Below are positions 44,429 through 53,915 of a stretch of 64,000 bases of DNA, piece by piece. Every line of letters starts with the position of its first letter. The first letter of the stretch is position 1. The position numbers and the translations under genes were made by a program. Below the pieces are notes generated by a model. That model was not told where the DNA came from. It ran no database searches and saw only the letters and a program-made list of their open reading frames with translations. The DNA comes from Gammaproteobacteria bacterium (lineage in GTDB: Bacteria > Pseudomonadota > Gammaproteobacteria > Steroidobacterales > Steroidobacteraceae): assembly GCA_025355165.1 (NCBI GenBank), contig JANYAD010000104.1, positions 1 through 64,000 of the forward strand, given 5' to 3'.

Positions 44429-45217
44429 TCATCGGCCGGTGAACCGGGGTGCTCGCTTTTCGGTAAATGCCGCGACACCTTCGGGGTAATCACGGGTACG
44501 GCCCAGCTCGCGCTGCATGTCCCGCTCGACATCCAGCTGCTCGGCAAGGGAATGTTGCCAGCTGCTGCGAATCGCTTTCTTGGTCGCTGCAAGACCGCGA
44601 GTCGCCGCCACGCTCAACTGCCGCGCAAGTGCCTCAACGGTAGCGGCGAGATCGCCGTCCTCGACGCATTGCCAAATCATTCCCCACTCAGCAGCCTGGT
44701 CGGCGGGCACCTTGCTTCCCAGCATCGCCAGTCCCATCGCACGAGCGTTGCCTACTAATCGCGGAAGGATCCAGGTGCCTCCTGAATCGGGAATCAAACC
44801 GAGTTTCGAGAAAGCTTGCACAAAGCTCGCAGAGCGGGCGGCAATGACGATGTCGCAAGCCAATGCGATGTTGGCGCCTGCGCCCGCGGCCACCCCATTG
44901 ACCGCGGCAATCACCGGTATGGGCAGATTATGCAGGGCCATAACCAAGGGATTGTAACGATTCTCCAGAGACTCGCCGAGGTCTACGCCGCCTGAGACGG
45001 GCGCTACCGCTCGGTCGCTCAGGTCTTGACCGGCGCAGAATCCGCGGCCCGCGCCAGTTAACACCAGCACGCGCGCTTCGCTTGAGGCCAGGCTTGACAG
45101 CGACTCGCGAACTTCGAGGTGCATGTGTGCATTGAAACTGTTGAGCTTCTCGGGCCGGTTCAATGTCAGTCGTGCGATACCGCTGTCCACCGTGAATAAA
45201 ATGGTCTCGTATGACAT
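44429..45217 (-). CDS. paaG: PaaG, ring-1,2-epoxyphenylacetyl-CoA isomerase
   Basis: 262 residues, crotonase fold, with GAAGGG before the ATG. Conserved blocks: LNRPEKLNSFNAHMH, LTGAGRGFCAGQDLSDR, AAVNGVAAGAGANIALACDIVIAARSASFVQAFSKLGLIPDSGGTW (with catalytic-type Asp), and the C-terminal YPEGVAAFTEKRAPRFTGR typical of PaaG. It isomerises the ring epoxide to oxepin-CoA. It lies between paaE and paaZ. Confidence 0.92.
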   Translation of the reverse strand: MSYETILFTVDSGIARLTLNRPEKLNSFNAHMHLEVRESLSSLASSEARVLVLTGAGRGFCAGQDLSDRAVAPVSGGVDLGESLENRYNPLVMALHNLPIPVIAAVNGVAAGAGANIALACDIVIAARSASFVQAFSKLGLIPDSGGTWILPRLVGNARAMGLAMLGSKVPADQAAEWGMIWQCVEDGDLAATVEALARQLSVAATRGLAATKKAIRSSWQHSLAEQLDVERDMQRELGRTRDYPEGVAAFTEKRAPRFTGR

Positions 45218-45241
45218 GTGTTCCCTTCGGCGCTATGGCAT

Positions 45242-46324
45242 TTATTTTTCATCGTAGCTCAGTTCGAGCGTCGGCGTCGTGGGCCGCGCTTGGCAGCACA
45301 GCACGAAGCCGGCGTCGGTCTCCCAGCGCTCCAGGGCGATGTTGTGCGTCATCTCGGCGGCGCCCTCGATGATTCTGGTGCGGCAAGTCGCACAAATACC
45401 GGAGCGGCAGGAGAAGGGCAGATCCAAGCCTGCCCGTTCCGCGGCCTGCAGCACCGATGCATCGCTCGGCGCCATGGGAAAGCTGCGCCGCCGCCCATCC
45501 ATGACCACGGATATCATGGCAAGCACTTCCTGCCGAGCGGGGGCGCTGTCCTTTATCAGGATTTCCAAGGGACGTGAATTGGCGGCGGCAAAGCGTTCAA
45601 AGCGCATGACGGCGCTGCCGTTCAATCCTTTGATAGCATGGCGGACTTCATCCACCATGTCCCCGGGTCCGCAGATCAAGTACTCATCGGCACTTCGGAT
45701 ATCGGCGATGTGTTCGGCAAGTTCAACGACCTTGTTGCCGTCGATCCTGCCGTTCAGCAAATCGGTCTGCTGCGGCTCCCGGCTCATGACGAAATGCAAT
45801 GACACTCGGTCCAGATAGCGGTTCTTGAGCGCCAGTGTTTCCTCGAGAAACATGGTCCGTGCGATGCTGCGATTGCCATAGATCAGCGTGAACCGGCTCG
45901 AAGGTTCTCGGGTCAGAATGTCCGTCGCCAGAGATAAGATGGGCGTGATGCCGCTGCCTGCCGCAAAAGCCACATAGGAAAATCGTCGTGCAGGGTCGAC
46001 GGCGGTACGAAACCTCCCCATCGGCGTGCCGACCTCAAGCGTGTCGCCGGCGCGCAAATGGCCGGCGATGTCGCCGGAGACGCGGCCACCTGCCTGCAGG
46101 CGGATTCCTAATTTGAGCACGCTCGCGCCCGGGGCCGTCACGATGGAATAGGTACGCTGCTCGGCGCGCTCGTTGATCGTGCGCCGTACAGTGACATACT
46201 GGCCGGCATGGTGTGCGAACGTCTCGCGCAACGCGGCGGGAATTTCCAGCGTCACACACGTGCCATCTTCCGCCACGCGCTCAACCAACCTGACCTTTAA
46301 GGGGTGGAACGCTAGAGCCGCCAC
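45242..46324 (-). CDS. paaE: PaaE reductase of the phenylacetyl-CoA epoxidase
   Basis: 360 residues from the GTG at 46324, which follows AGGAG just after the paaD stop; the longer frame overlaps paaD. FAD-binding domain (AGQYVTVRR...RTYSIVTAPG), NAD domain (AAGSGITPILSLATDIL; CGPGDMVDEVR) and a C-terminal plant-type 2Fe-2S ferredoxin (LPFSCRSGICATCRTRIIEG, four Cys with the last at VLCCQARP). It passes electrons from NADPH to the PaaAC epoxidase. Confidence 0.95.
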   Translation of the reverse strand: MAALAFHPLKVRLVERVAEDGTCVTLEIPAALRETFAHHAGQYVTVRRTINERAEQRTYSIVTAPGASVLKLGIRLQAGGRVSGDIAGHLRAGDTLEVGTPMGRFRTAVDPARRFSYVAFAAGSGITPILSLATDILTREPSSRFTLIYGNRSIARTMFLEETLALKNRYLDRVSLHFVMSREPQQTDLLNGRIDGNKVVELAEHIADIRSADEYLICGPGDMVDEVRHAIKGLNGSAVMRFERFAAANSRPLEILIKDSAPARQEVLAMISVVMDGRRRSFPMAPSDASVLQAAERAGLDLPFSCRSGICATCRTRIIEGAAEMTHNIALERWETDAGFVLCCQARPTTPTLELSYDEK

Positions 46325-46334
46325 GGACAGGCTC

Positions 46335-46835
46335 CTAGATGCACTTGAAGTATTCGAAGGGTTCAAGACATGCTCGGCAGCGATGCAGCGCTTTGCAAGG
46401 CGTCGAGCCAAATTCGCTCAAGGTTTCGGTGTCGTGAGAGTGGCATCGCGGACAGGCCGCCGGGCGGTCGCCGCGCAGCACGTCGCGCAGGGTTGACACC
46501 AGGCGTTCGGGGGGAACGATGCCGTACGCCAATAGCTTGCGACGTCCCTCCGCGCTGATCCAGTCGCTGCTCCACGCGGGTGACAATACGGTGTGGACCT
46601 CGAAGTCTCCGACCTGCGCCTCCTCGAGGGCTTCGACTACCGATCGCAGGATGACCTCGGTTGCCGGACAGCCGACATAGGTCGGAGACAGCCCGACCTC
46701 CAGTTTCCCGTTGGGCTTTATTTTCACGAATCGAATGAGGCCCAGATCAGTAATGTTGATGGCCGGAATCTCCGGATCCTCGACGCGGGCGAGCGCAACC
46801 CACGCCGAGCTGACCCGCTCCTGTGGGCTCAGCAT
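46335..46835 (-). CDS. paaD: PaaD, epoxidase assembly / iron-sulfur maturation protein
   Basis: 166 residues. DUF59/MIP18-type domain (VEDPEIPAINITDLGLIRFVKI; GLSPTYVGCPATEVI) followed by a C-terminal Cys-rich zinc-ribbon-like region (ACPRCHSHDTE...PCKALHRCRACLEPFEYFKC). The start is placed at the ATG 46835, which has GGTGAG upstream; a TTG at 46853 would overlap paaC. Needed for epoxidase activity in other bacteria, probably in iron-sulfur cluster assembly of PaaE. Confidence 0.94.
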   Translation of the reverse strand: MLSPQERVSSAWVALARVEDPEIPAINITDLGLIRFVKIKPNGKLEVGLSPTYVGCPATEVILRSVVEALEEAQVGDFEVHTVLSPAWSSDWISAEGRRKLLAYGIVPPERLVSTLRDVLRGDRPAACPRCHSHDTETLSEFGSTPCKALHRCRACLEPFEYFKCI

Positions 46836-46843
46836 CACGCTGC

Positions 46844-47620
46844 TCACCAGCAAGCCTCCGGATAGGCGCGTTGCAGGTATTGCATCTCAGCGAGGATGTA
46901 GCCAAGGTGCTCGCTGTGTTGACCCCGCTTGCCGTGCCAGAGGTGCGGGCGATCCGCCGGCCGCAGCAAAGTGGAGTCGGCCAGTATCCCCTCCAAGCGC
47001 GCTGACCACGCGGCATGTACCGCGGACAATCGCGGGGCGATTCCGCTGTCGGCCATCAATTGGTCCAAATCATCCTCGGCGAATAACTCCACGGTGTACG
47101 GCCACAGGGTGTTGAGCGCGGACTGGACGCGCGCGTGACTCTCCTCAGTGCCGTCGCCAAGACGCACCAGCCAGCCGCTGCTGTAGCGCAGGTGGTAGCG
47201 GACTTCTTTGACCGATTTGGCGGCGATGGACGCCAAGCGCTCATCGAGGGATCCGGTCATGCGCTCATAAAGCTCCAGTTGGAACGCATCGATGAGTACT
47301 TGCCGAACAATGGTTTGACCGAAGTCGCCGTTCGGCTGCTCCGCCAATATCGCGTTGAAATACCCACCCTGTTCACGCAGGTAGGCGAGCTTGTCCTCAT
47401 CCCGGCCGCAACCTTCGATCTCGCCTGCGTAGCTCAGTAACAACCGCGCCTGGCCGATCAGGTCGAGGGCGATGTTGGCGACGCCCAGGTCCTCCTCGAG
47501 CGCTGGAGCGTGACCCACCCATTCACCGAGCCGCTGTCCCAAGATCAAGCTCAAATCGCCGAGGCGCAGCACATAATGAAACAGCGCTTGCGCATCTACG
47601 TTAGGCAACTTTGCGTTCAC
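46844..47620 (-). CDS. paaC: PaaC structural subunit of the phenylacetyl-CoA epoxidase
   Basis: 258 residues, ferritin-like fold: FHYVLRLGDLSLILGQRLGEWVGHAP, LEEDLGVANIALDLIGQARLLLSYAGE, AYLREQGGYFNAILAEQPNGDF and VKEVRYHLRYSSGWLVRLGDGTEESH. PaaC pairs with the catalytic subunit PaaA and holds it in place. GTG start overlapping the paaB stop by 4 bases. Confidence 0.95.
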   Translation of the reverse strand: MNAKLPNVDAQALFHYVLRLGDLSLILGQRLGEWVGHAPALEEDLGVANIALDLIGQARLLLSYAGEIEGCGRDEDKLAYLREQGGYFNAILAEQPNGDFGQTIVRQVLIDAFQLELYERMTGSLDERLASIAAKSVKEVRYHLRYSSGWLVRLGDGTEESHARVQSALNTLWPYTVELFAEDDLDQLMADSGIAPRLSAVHAAWSARLEGILADSTLLRPADRPHLWHGKRGQHSEHLGYILAEMQYLQRAYPEACW

Positions 47621-47907
47621 AGCGTCTTGACCTCGTCCGGGATCTCATAGAAGGTCGGGTGACGGTAGATCTTGTCGCGGGCCGGCTCGAACAACGAATC
47701 GTTTTCGGCCGGATCAGAAGCGACGATGGCCGTGGAGGGTACCACCCAAATGCTCACTCCCTCCTGGCGGCGGGTGTACAAGTCGCGTGCGTGACTCAAA
47801 GCCATAGCTGCGTCGGGGGCATGCAGACTGCCCGTGTGTTTGTGATCAAGTCCGCCGCGGGCGCGAACGAATACTTCGTACAATGGCCACTGGTGCTTAT
47901 CTTCCAT
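47617..47907 (-). CDS. paaB: PaaB subunit of the phenylacetyl-CoA epoxidase
   Basis: 96 residues, matching the roughly 95 of known PaaB; GGGAGC precedes the ATG at 47907, so I discard the in-frame ATG at 47922. Conserved sequence WPLYEVFVRARGGLDHKHTGSLHAPDAAMALSHARDLYTRR and VWVVPS-type strand VSIWVVPSTAI. It bridges PaaA/PaaC and PaaE in the complex. Confidence 0.96.
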   Translation of the reverse strand: MEDKHQWPLYEVFVRARGGLDHKHTGSLHAPDAAMALSHARDLYTRRQEGVSIWVVPSTAIVASDPAENDSLFEPARDKIYRHPTFYEIPDEVKTL

Positions 47908-47925
47908 TGGCGTAGCTCCCACAGT

Positions 47926-48921
<996 letters not shown>

Positions 48922-48953
48922 AGCGTCTCCAATACAGCCTTGCCGAGGTTCGC

Positions 48954-48996
48954 ATTCTGATACACAAAATACAAAATGGCAATAATTTGTGTGTCA
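48954..48996 (-). promoter_or_regulatory. paaA promoter overlapped by a PaaX-type palindrome
   Basis: On the minus strand TTGCCA (48977-48982) and CAGAAT (48954-48959) are separated by 17 bases, a good sigma-70 promoter for paaA. An inverted repeat covers it: TGATACACAAA (48958-48968) and TTTGTGTGTCA (48986-48996), 10 of 11 positions matching, spacer 17. The divergent paaX gene and the position make this the likely PaaX operator, relieved by phenylacetyl-CoA. Confidence 0.7.
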
Positions 48997-49026
48997 TAAA
49001 GAAGCGTGCAATACAATGGCGCCGAA

Positions 49027-49947
49027 ATGACCAAAAATGCTTCGCCTGCCGCCGAGTTGGTGGACCGCTTCCGGCGCCAGCGCCCGCTTCGCGGCGGCTC
49101 TCTGATCGTGACTATTTTTGGCGACTGCATCATGCCGCGAGGCGGAGCCGTTGCCTTGGGCAGCCTAATAGCACTGGCGCAACCATTTGGCTTGAACGAG
49201 CGGCTGGTGCGCACCGCCACAGCCCGGCTGGCACAGGAGGGTTGGCTCGAAGGCCGCCGCGAAGGCAAGCACAGCGAGTATTGCCTGTCGAAGAGCGGCC
49301 GCGCTCGGTTCGCCGAGGCGACCAAGCGTATATACGGTGAACCCGACGCCAAGTGGTCGGGCCGGTGGACGCTGATCTTTGTTCCGCCGATGCCGGCACA
49401 TGATCGCAAAGCGATCGGCAAGGAATTGGTGTGGCGCGGCTTTGGCGAGATCTCGGCAAACGTGTTCGCGCATCCCGAGTTTGATGCGCGCGAGCTGCGC
49501 TCGCAGCGGCGCTCGGCGCGATTGCTGTCGCGGGTGATCGCATTCGATGCCGCGCTGGCGGACGAGGACGCCCCGCGGCGCTTGGTTGATCTGGGGTGGG
49601 ATCTTGAAGACTTAAGCCAACGGTACCAGCGCTTCGTGAAGCGTTTTGAGGTCGTGGACACCGCTCTTGCAGCCCGTCGCAATATGGGTGTTGAAGAGTG
49701 CTTTGTGGTCAGAACGCTGTTGATCCACGAGTATCGACGTTTGCACCTTCGCGATCCGCTGCTGCCCAAACAGTTGTTGCGACCCAATTGGCCGGGAGTA
49801 CGGGCGGCGGCACTGTGCCGCGACATTTACGCCAAGGTCGTGGCGCCCTCGGAGGTGTATCTGTCGAAAATCGCCAGCAAACTGTCCGGACCTTTGCCCG
49901 GTGCCGACTCCTCCGTCATGCAGCGCTTCGGCGGGATTCAGTCTTGA
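49027..49947 (+). CDS. paaX: PaaX-family phenylacetate repressor
   Basis: 306 residues from the ATG at 49027; an in-frame GTG at 49006 would add seven residues. N-terminal winged helix (GSLIVTIFGDCIMPRGGAVALGSLIALAQPFGLNERLVRTATARLAQEGWLEGRREG) and the PaaX C-terminal domain (WSGRWTLIFVPP; VVRTLLIHEYRRLHLRDPLLPKQLLRPNWPGVRA). PaaX represses the paa genes until phenylacetyl-CoA binds. It is divergent from paaA, with the palindrome between them. Confidence 0.95.
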   Translation: MTKNASPAAELVDRFRRQRPLRGGSLIVTIFGDCIMPRGGAVALGSLIALAQPFGLNERLVRTATARLAQEGWLEGRREGKHSEYCLSKSGRARFAEATKRIYGEPDAKWSGRWTLIFVPPMPAHDRKAIGKELVWRGFGEISANVFAHPEFDARELRSQRRSARLLSRVIAFDAALADEDAPRRLVDLGWDLEDLSQRYQRFVKRFEVVDTALAARRNMGVEECFVVRTLLIHEYRRLHLRDPLLPKQLLRPNWPGVRAAALCRDIYAKVVAPSEVYLSKIASKLSGPLPGADSSVMQRFGGIQS

Positions 49948-49974
49948 CAGGCGGATGCGTGGAAGCGTGGGACG

Positions 49975-51165
49975 CTAGGCTTCTTGGTCCGGCCACTGCT
50001 CTAAAGTGGAAACCACCGCACTCAAAAAGGCGTTTGCTTGGAATGCATCCAAAGCGCGATGGTCAAGCGTCAAGGTCAAGTAGCACATCGATCGCACCGC
50101 GATGCTCTCATCGGCGCCCGCTCCCATGACGCAAATGCGGCGCTGAACTTTGCCTATGCCTAGAATAGCGACTTGCGGCTGATTGATCACGATGGGCGCC
50201 GCGAGCAAACTTCCGCCGACTCCGTGATTGGAGATCGTGAAGGTTCCGCCGCGGACATCCTCGGGAACCAGTTTGCCGGCGCGCGCATTCATCACCAGCC
50301 GATTCAGGCGCTGCGCAGTCTCGAAAAGACTCAAGGTTTGGGCGCGACGAATCACGGGGACGATCAATCCCTTATTGCCAAGCGCCGTGCCCACTCCGAT
50401 GTTCGCGTCGGCGTGCAGTTCGAGGGAATCTTCGTGGAACGTTGCGTTCACTTCCGGGTGAGCGCGCAGGGCGTGGACGCAGGCGCTGATGAAGTAAGCC
50501 GTCATTGTCAGGCGGGTGCCGCGCGACTCGAAACTCGCGGCGTGCGAAGAGCGGTGCTTGAGCACGCGGGTTAGGTCGGCCTCGAACAGCGTTGTGACGT
50601 GCGGCGCGTCGGTCAGGCTGCGAACCATGTGTTCGGCCACGCGCCGCCGCATGGTGCTGTGCGGAACTACGGTACCGCTCAGAGAAGCGGCGGAGCGCGA
50701 GACTTCAGTGGGTCGTTGCGACAGATGGCGCGTCACATCCTCGGCGGTGACGCGGCCATCGCGTCCCGTTCCCTCGATGGCACCGACGGCGAGCGAATGC
50801 TCCTGCAGCAGCCGCCGCACCGACGGGCTCAACGTCTTGCGGCCATCATGCGGGCCCGAGGCGGCCGGCGTGCTTGCGGCGGCGGCGAATTTCGGCACTG
50901 TGGGTTCCCTTACTGCCGCTTCGCCGTCCAGGCTCAAACGCGCGAGCACCTCATCAGGACTGACCTCGGCGTCGACGGCTTTGAGAATCTCGGTGAGCGT
51001 GCCGCTGACCGGGGCGGGCACTTCCACGGTGACCTTGTCGGTTTCAAGTTCAACCAGCGGCTCGTCTTTGGCCACGGTATCGCCGATGGATTTGCACCAG
51101 CGCAACACCGTGGCGCGCGTTCCTTCCGCATTAGCCGGCACCAGCACGTCTTGAAGGTGCGTCAT
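49975..51165 (-). CDS. 2-oxoacid dehydrogenase E2 (dihydrolipoyl acyltransferase)
   Basis: 396 residues from the ATG at 51165; the longer frame overlaps the E1 gene. Lipoyl domain with lipoyl-lysine K44 (ELETDKVTVEVP), peripheral-subunit binding domain (LSPSVRRLLQEHSLAVGAIEGTGRDGRVTAEDV), and a catalytic domain ending with LDHRALDAFQANAFL, holding the active His and Asp. One base follows the E1 stop. With the branched-chain-type E1 and the Lrp-family regulator, a role in 2-oxo-isovalerate oxidation is likely; no E3 gene is present, so a shared dihydrolipoamide dehydrogenase is needed. Confidence 0.9.
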   Translation of the reverse strand: MTHLQDVLVPANAEGTRATVLRWCKSIGDTVAKDEPLVELETDKVTVEVPAPVSGTLTEILKAVDAEVSPDEVLARLSLDGEAAVREPTVPKFAAAASTPAASGPHDGRKTLSPSVRRLLQEHSLAVGAIEGTGRDGRVTAEDVTRHLSQRPTEVSRSAASLSGTVVPHSTMRRRVAEHMVRSLTDAPHVTTLFEADLTRVLKHRSSHAASFESRGTRLTMTAYFISACVHALRAHPEVNATFHEDSLELHADANIGVGTALGNKGLIVPVIRRAQTLSLFETAQRLNRLVMNARAGKLVPEDVRGGTFTISNHGVGGSLLAAPIVINQPQVAILGIGKVQRRICVMGAGADESIAVRSMCYLTLTLDHRALDAFQANAFLSAVVSTLEQWPDQEA

Positions 51166-51166
51166 G

Positions 51167-53284
51167 TCAGATTTCAGAGAGGCTGATGATGGCGTGCTTG
51201 ATGGCCTCCATGCTGGGCAGCACGGCGTCCAAAAGAGCGGGATTATGGGGGCTCGGTATATCCGGCATGGCGAGCCGCTCGATCGGCGCATCGAGATCGA
51301 AAAAAGTTTCTTTCGCGAGCACGGCAGCAATTTCCGCGCCGAAGCCGGCCGTCATGGTGTCTTCGTGAACGATGAGACAGCGGCGCGTCTTGCGCACGGA
51401 TGACAGCGTCGCCTCGCGATCCCATGGTGACAAGGTCCGCAAGTCGAGCAAATCGGCGGATTTGCCGCTGGCATCAATGGCCTGCTCGCAGCGCTCCACC
51501 ATGGCGCCCCATGTGACCACCGTTACCACGGTGCCCTCGCGTAGCAGACTGGCTTTGCCGAAAGGCACGACAAACTCATCACCGGGGTAGGGGCGGCGGG
51601 CCCAGCTGCCGTCGAGCAGCGATCGATGCTCGAAAAATATGGTGGGATCATTGCCGCGCAGCGCGCTGCGCAATAAGCCCACGGCATCCTGCGCGTTCGA
51701 GGGCATGGCCAGCCGCCAGCCCACCCCATGCAGCCATTGAACTTCATTAGACTGGCTATGCCAGGGATCGCCGCATTTGAAAAATCCCCCCGGGATTCTT
51801 ACCACCATGGGGGCCGCGAACCGATTGACGGTGCGCCAGCGCATCGTGCCGCAATCATTGAGCTGCTCCGCGGCCGGATCGGCATATTTGCGGAATTGAA
51901 TTTCCGGCACGGGCATCAGACCGGCCGCCGCCATGCCCACCGCGCGGCCGATGATGCCCTCTTCGGACAGGCTGGTATCGAACACCCGGTCGGCGCCGAA
52001 CTTTTCCTGCAATCCCAACGTGACGGCGTGTACGCCGCCTTTGCGGCCGACGTCCTCGCCGAATACCAGCACGCGGGGGTTCGTCGCCAGCTCATGTTCC
52101 AGCGTGCGGCGCACCGCCGTCACTAAGTTGATGCGTGGACCCTCGGGGCGGGGCTGCTCGGTGCCGGCCGATGGAATCATCCCTGCACTGCGTATTCCAC
52201 CTTGTTGCTGCAGATCGATCGAACCGTCTGCGCCCGACTCGGAAAATACATAGCGTTTGATACGCGCGGGATCGGGAAGCGGGCGCTGCTCCACCGTTTG
52301 CAGGATCTGGGCGACGGCTGCGCGGCCTTGGGCCATATCCTGATCCCAGTCGGCGGCGCAGATCGTGTGCGGCACCAATTGCTCGCGCAGTTTCGCGAGC
52401 GGATCGCGGTCTTTCTCGGCGGCAATTTCCTCTGAGCTCTTATATGCCTGGGTGTCCTGCCCTGAGTGCCCCGAGAGCCGCGGTACGCGCAGCCTGAGCA
52501 ATGTCGGACCCGCTCCCGTTCTGACGCCTGAGACGGCATCTTCGATCAAGCTCGCCGCGGAGATCGGATCCGATCCGTCGCCATCGAGCACTCGAAGCCC
52601 GCCGAAGCTCTGGAGATTCCGAGCAACGTTGCCTCCCGGGGTTTGGTGCTGGGATTTGACTGAAATTCCGTAGCCATTGTCTTCGATGAAAAATAAAAAC
52701 GGCAAGTTTTCGGTGGTGACGATGTTGAGGGCAGCCCAAAAGCCGTTGGTAGCGATAGAGGCATCCCCGCCGTGCGCCACGGCGATGCTGCCTATGCAAG
52801 CCCGATCGCCCAAACGCGTGGTGCGATAACGCAGCGCTTGAGCCCAACCGACGGCGGGCGTGTACTGTGCGCCGACACCACCACATACCGGCAACACGCA
52901 GGGACCCGCCTTGCGGGGCAAGTTGAACACCACGCCGATATCGCGGCCCTCGCTCATCCCGCCGGCACGCATCATGGTTGAGGCAAGCGCCTCTTCGAGC
53001 GAAAGGCCGAGTCCGAGCAGCAGCGGCCGCGAACGATAGTAGCCTCCAACACCATCTTGCTGACCGGTGAGTTGCGCGCTCAACAACACTTGGGTCAACT
53101 CGTGTCCGCGAGCTGAGAATTGATATAGAACCTTGCGGTTCTTCAGCAGCGTGAATTCCTCCAGATCGTCGAGCGCGCGCGAAATACTGATTTGGCGTAG
53201 CACCGCACGCCACTCGGTCGCGGACTTGACGCTGCCGGAACCGGACTTCGCCGGGTGCTGCAAATGTAGGGAGCTGGCTACCAT
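51167..53284 (-). CDS. fused alpha/beta E1 of a branched-chain-type 2-oxoacid dehydrogenase
   Basis: 705 residues. Residues about 20-360 are the alpha subunit: RGHELTQVLL, YYRSRPLLLGLG, and the thiamine diphosphate motif GGDASIATNGFWAALN...FIEDNGYGISV. Residues about 385-705 are the beta subunit: RRTLEHELATNPRVLVFGEDVGRKGGVHAVT, DTSLSEEGIIGRAVGMAAAGL, FFEHRSLLDG and VHEDTMTAGFGAEIAAVL. In most bacteria the two are separate genes. GAGG precedes the ATG. It decarboxylates a branched-chain 2-oxoacid and passes the acyl group to E2. Confidence 0.92.
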   Translation of the reverse strand: MVASSLHLQHPAKSGSGSVKSATEWRAVLRQISISRALDDLEEFTLLKNRKVLYQFSARGHELTQVLLSAQLTGQQDGVGGYYRSRPLLLGLGLSLEEALASTMMRAGGMSEGRDIGVVFNLPRKAGPCVLPVCGGVGAQYTPAVGWAQALRYRTTRLGDRACIGSIAVAHGGDASIATNGFWAALNIVTTENLPFLFFIEDNGYGISVKSQHQTPGGNVARNLQSFGGLRVLDGDGSDPISAASLIEDAVSGVRTGAGPTLLRLRVPRLSGHSGQDTQAYKSSEEIAAEKDRDPLAKLREQLVPHTICAADWDQDMAQGRAAVAQILQTVEQRPLPDPARIKRYVFSESGADGSIDLQQQGGIRSAGMIPSAGTEQPRPEGPRINLVTAVRRTLEHELATNPRVLVFGEDVGRKGGVHAVTLGLQEKFGADRVFDTSLSEEGIIGRAVGMAAAGLMPVPEIQFRKYADPAAEQLNDCGTMRWRTVNRFAAPMVVRIPGGFFKCGDPWHSQSNEVQWLHGVGWRLAMPSNAQDAVGLLRSALRGNDPTIFFEHRSLLDGSWARRPYPGDEFVVPFGKASLLREGTVVTVVTWGAMVERCEQAIDASGKSADLLDLRTLSPWDREATLSSVRKTRRCLIVHEDTMTAGFGAEIAAVLAKETFFDLDAPIERLAMPDIPSPHNPALLDAVLPSMEAIKHAIISLSEI

Positions 53285-53315
53285 CGCAACCCTCGTGTGG
53301 ATAGCCCAAGACTAG

Positions 53316-53383
53316 TCCATGCGCGCGCATGGATATCTCCAAAAGCGGCTACAAAATCAGCTATGATTGGTGGTAATCACCAA
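53316..53383. promoter_or_regulatory. two palindromes between the E1 and Lrp-family genes
   Basis: The perfect 18-base palindrome TCCATGCGCGCGCATGGA spans 53316-53333, 32 bases before the E1 start. A second element, TTGGTG-GTAAT-CACCAA at 53367-53383, lies 26 bases before the Lrp-family ATG. Both are candidate binding sites of the divergent Lrp-family protein, as in bkd operons where BkdR controls the dehydrogenase. I see no clean -35/-10 pair. Confidence 0.5.
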
Positions 53384-53408
53384 AAACACTTCAACAATAA
53401 GGGAAACA

Positions 53409-53885
53409 ATGCCGTTTGATCGCTATGATGCCAAAATACTTGACGCGTTGCAGCGCGACGGCCGCGTATCGGTGGTCGATCTTGCCGAATCCATTGGCCT
53501 ATCACCCACTCCCTGCGCGCGGCGTATCAAAGCCCTGGAGTCGGGAGGCGCAATCGAGGGTTACGCGGCGGTGCTCAATCCGCCCAAGGTAGGGCTTGCC
53601 GTGCTTGCCATTGTGCAAGTCAAGCTCACCGAGCACACCGACGAAACCGTGGCGCGCTTCGAGCGGGAAATTCAACTCATGGACGAAGTCACGAGATGCT
53701 TCGCGATGACAGGCAGCTACGATTTCATTCTGGAAGTCTACGGCAAAGACCTGGATGCATTGAGCAACGTGGTGTTAAAGAAGCTGATACGCGTGCCCAA
53801 CGTGCGCGACATGCAATCGAGTGTGGTGCTCGCTACCATCAAGCGCAGCGCGCGCATTCCGCTCAGCCACTTGCAAAGCGTATGA
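53409..53885 (+). CDS. Lrp/AsnC-family regulator (BkdR-like)
   Basis: 158 residues from the ATG at 53409, which has AAGGGAAAC upstream; an open frame from 53367 lacks one. N-terminal HTH (FDRYDAKILDALQRDGRVSVVDLAESIGLSPTPCARRIKALESGGAIEGYAAVLN) and C-terminal RAM ligand-binding domain (ILEVYGKDLDALSNVVLKKLIRVPNVRDMQSSVVL). Lrp-type regulators sense amino acids; BkdR of pseudomonads activates branched-chain dehydrogenase genes. Divergent position next to the E1/E2 operon supports that role by analogy. Confidence 0.9.
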   Translation: MPFDRYDAKILDALQRDGRVSVVDLAESIGLSPTPCARRIKALESGGAIEGYAAVLNPPKVGLAVLAIVQVKLTEHTDETVARFEREIQLMDEVTRCFAMTGSYDFILEVYGKDLDALSNVVLKKLIRVPNVRDMQSSVVLATIKRSARIPLSHLQSV

Positions 53886-53915
53886 TTCGGCATTCGTCAG
53901 TCTTTAGGGGTGCGT

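Noticed and set aside
44427-44592. A longer version of paaZ starting at 44592
   Set aside because: It would run inside paaG; the ATG one base after the paaG stop gives the expected length of 684 residues.
52440-53342. A 300-codon minus-strand frame over the E1 gene
   Set aside because: It is a different frame of the fused E1, with no motifs of its own.
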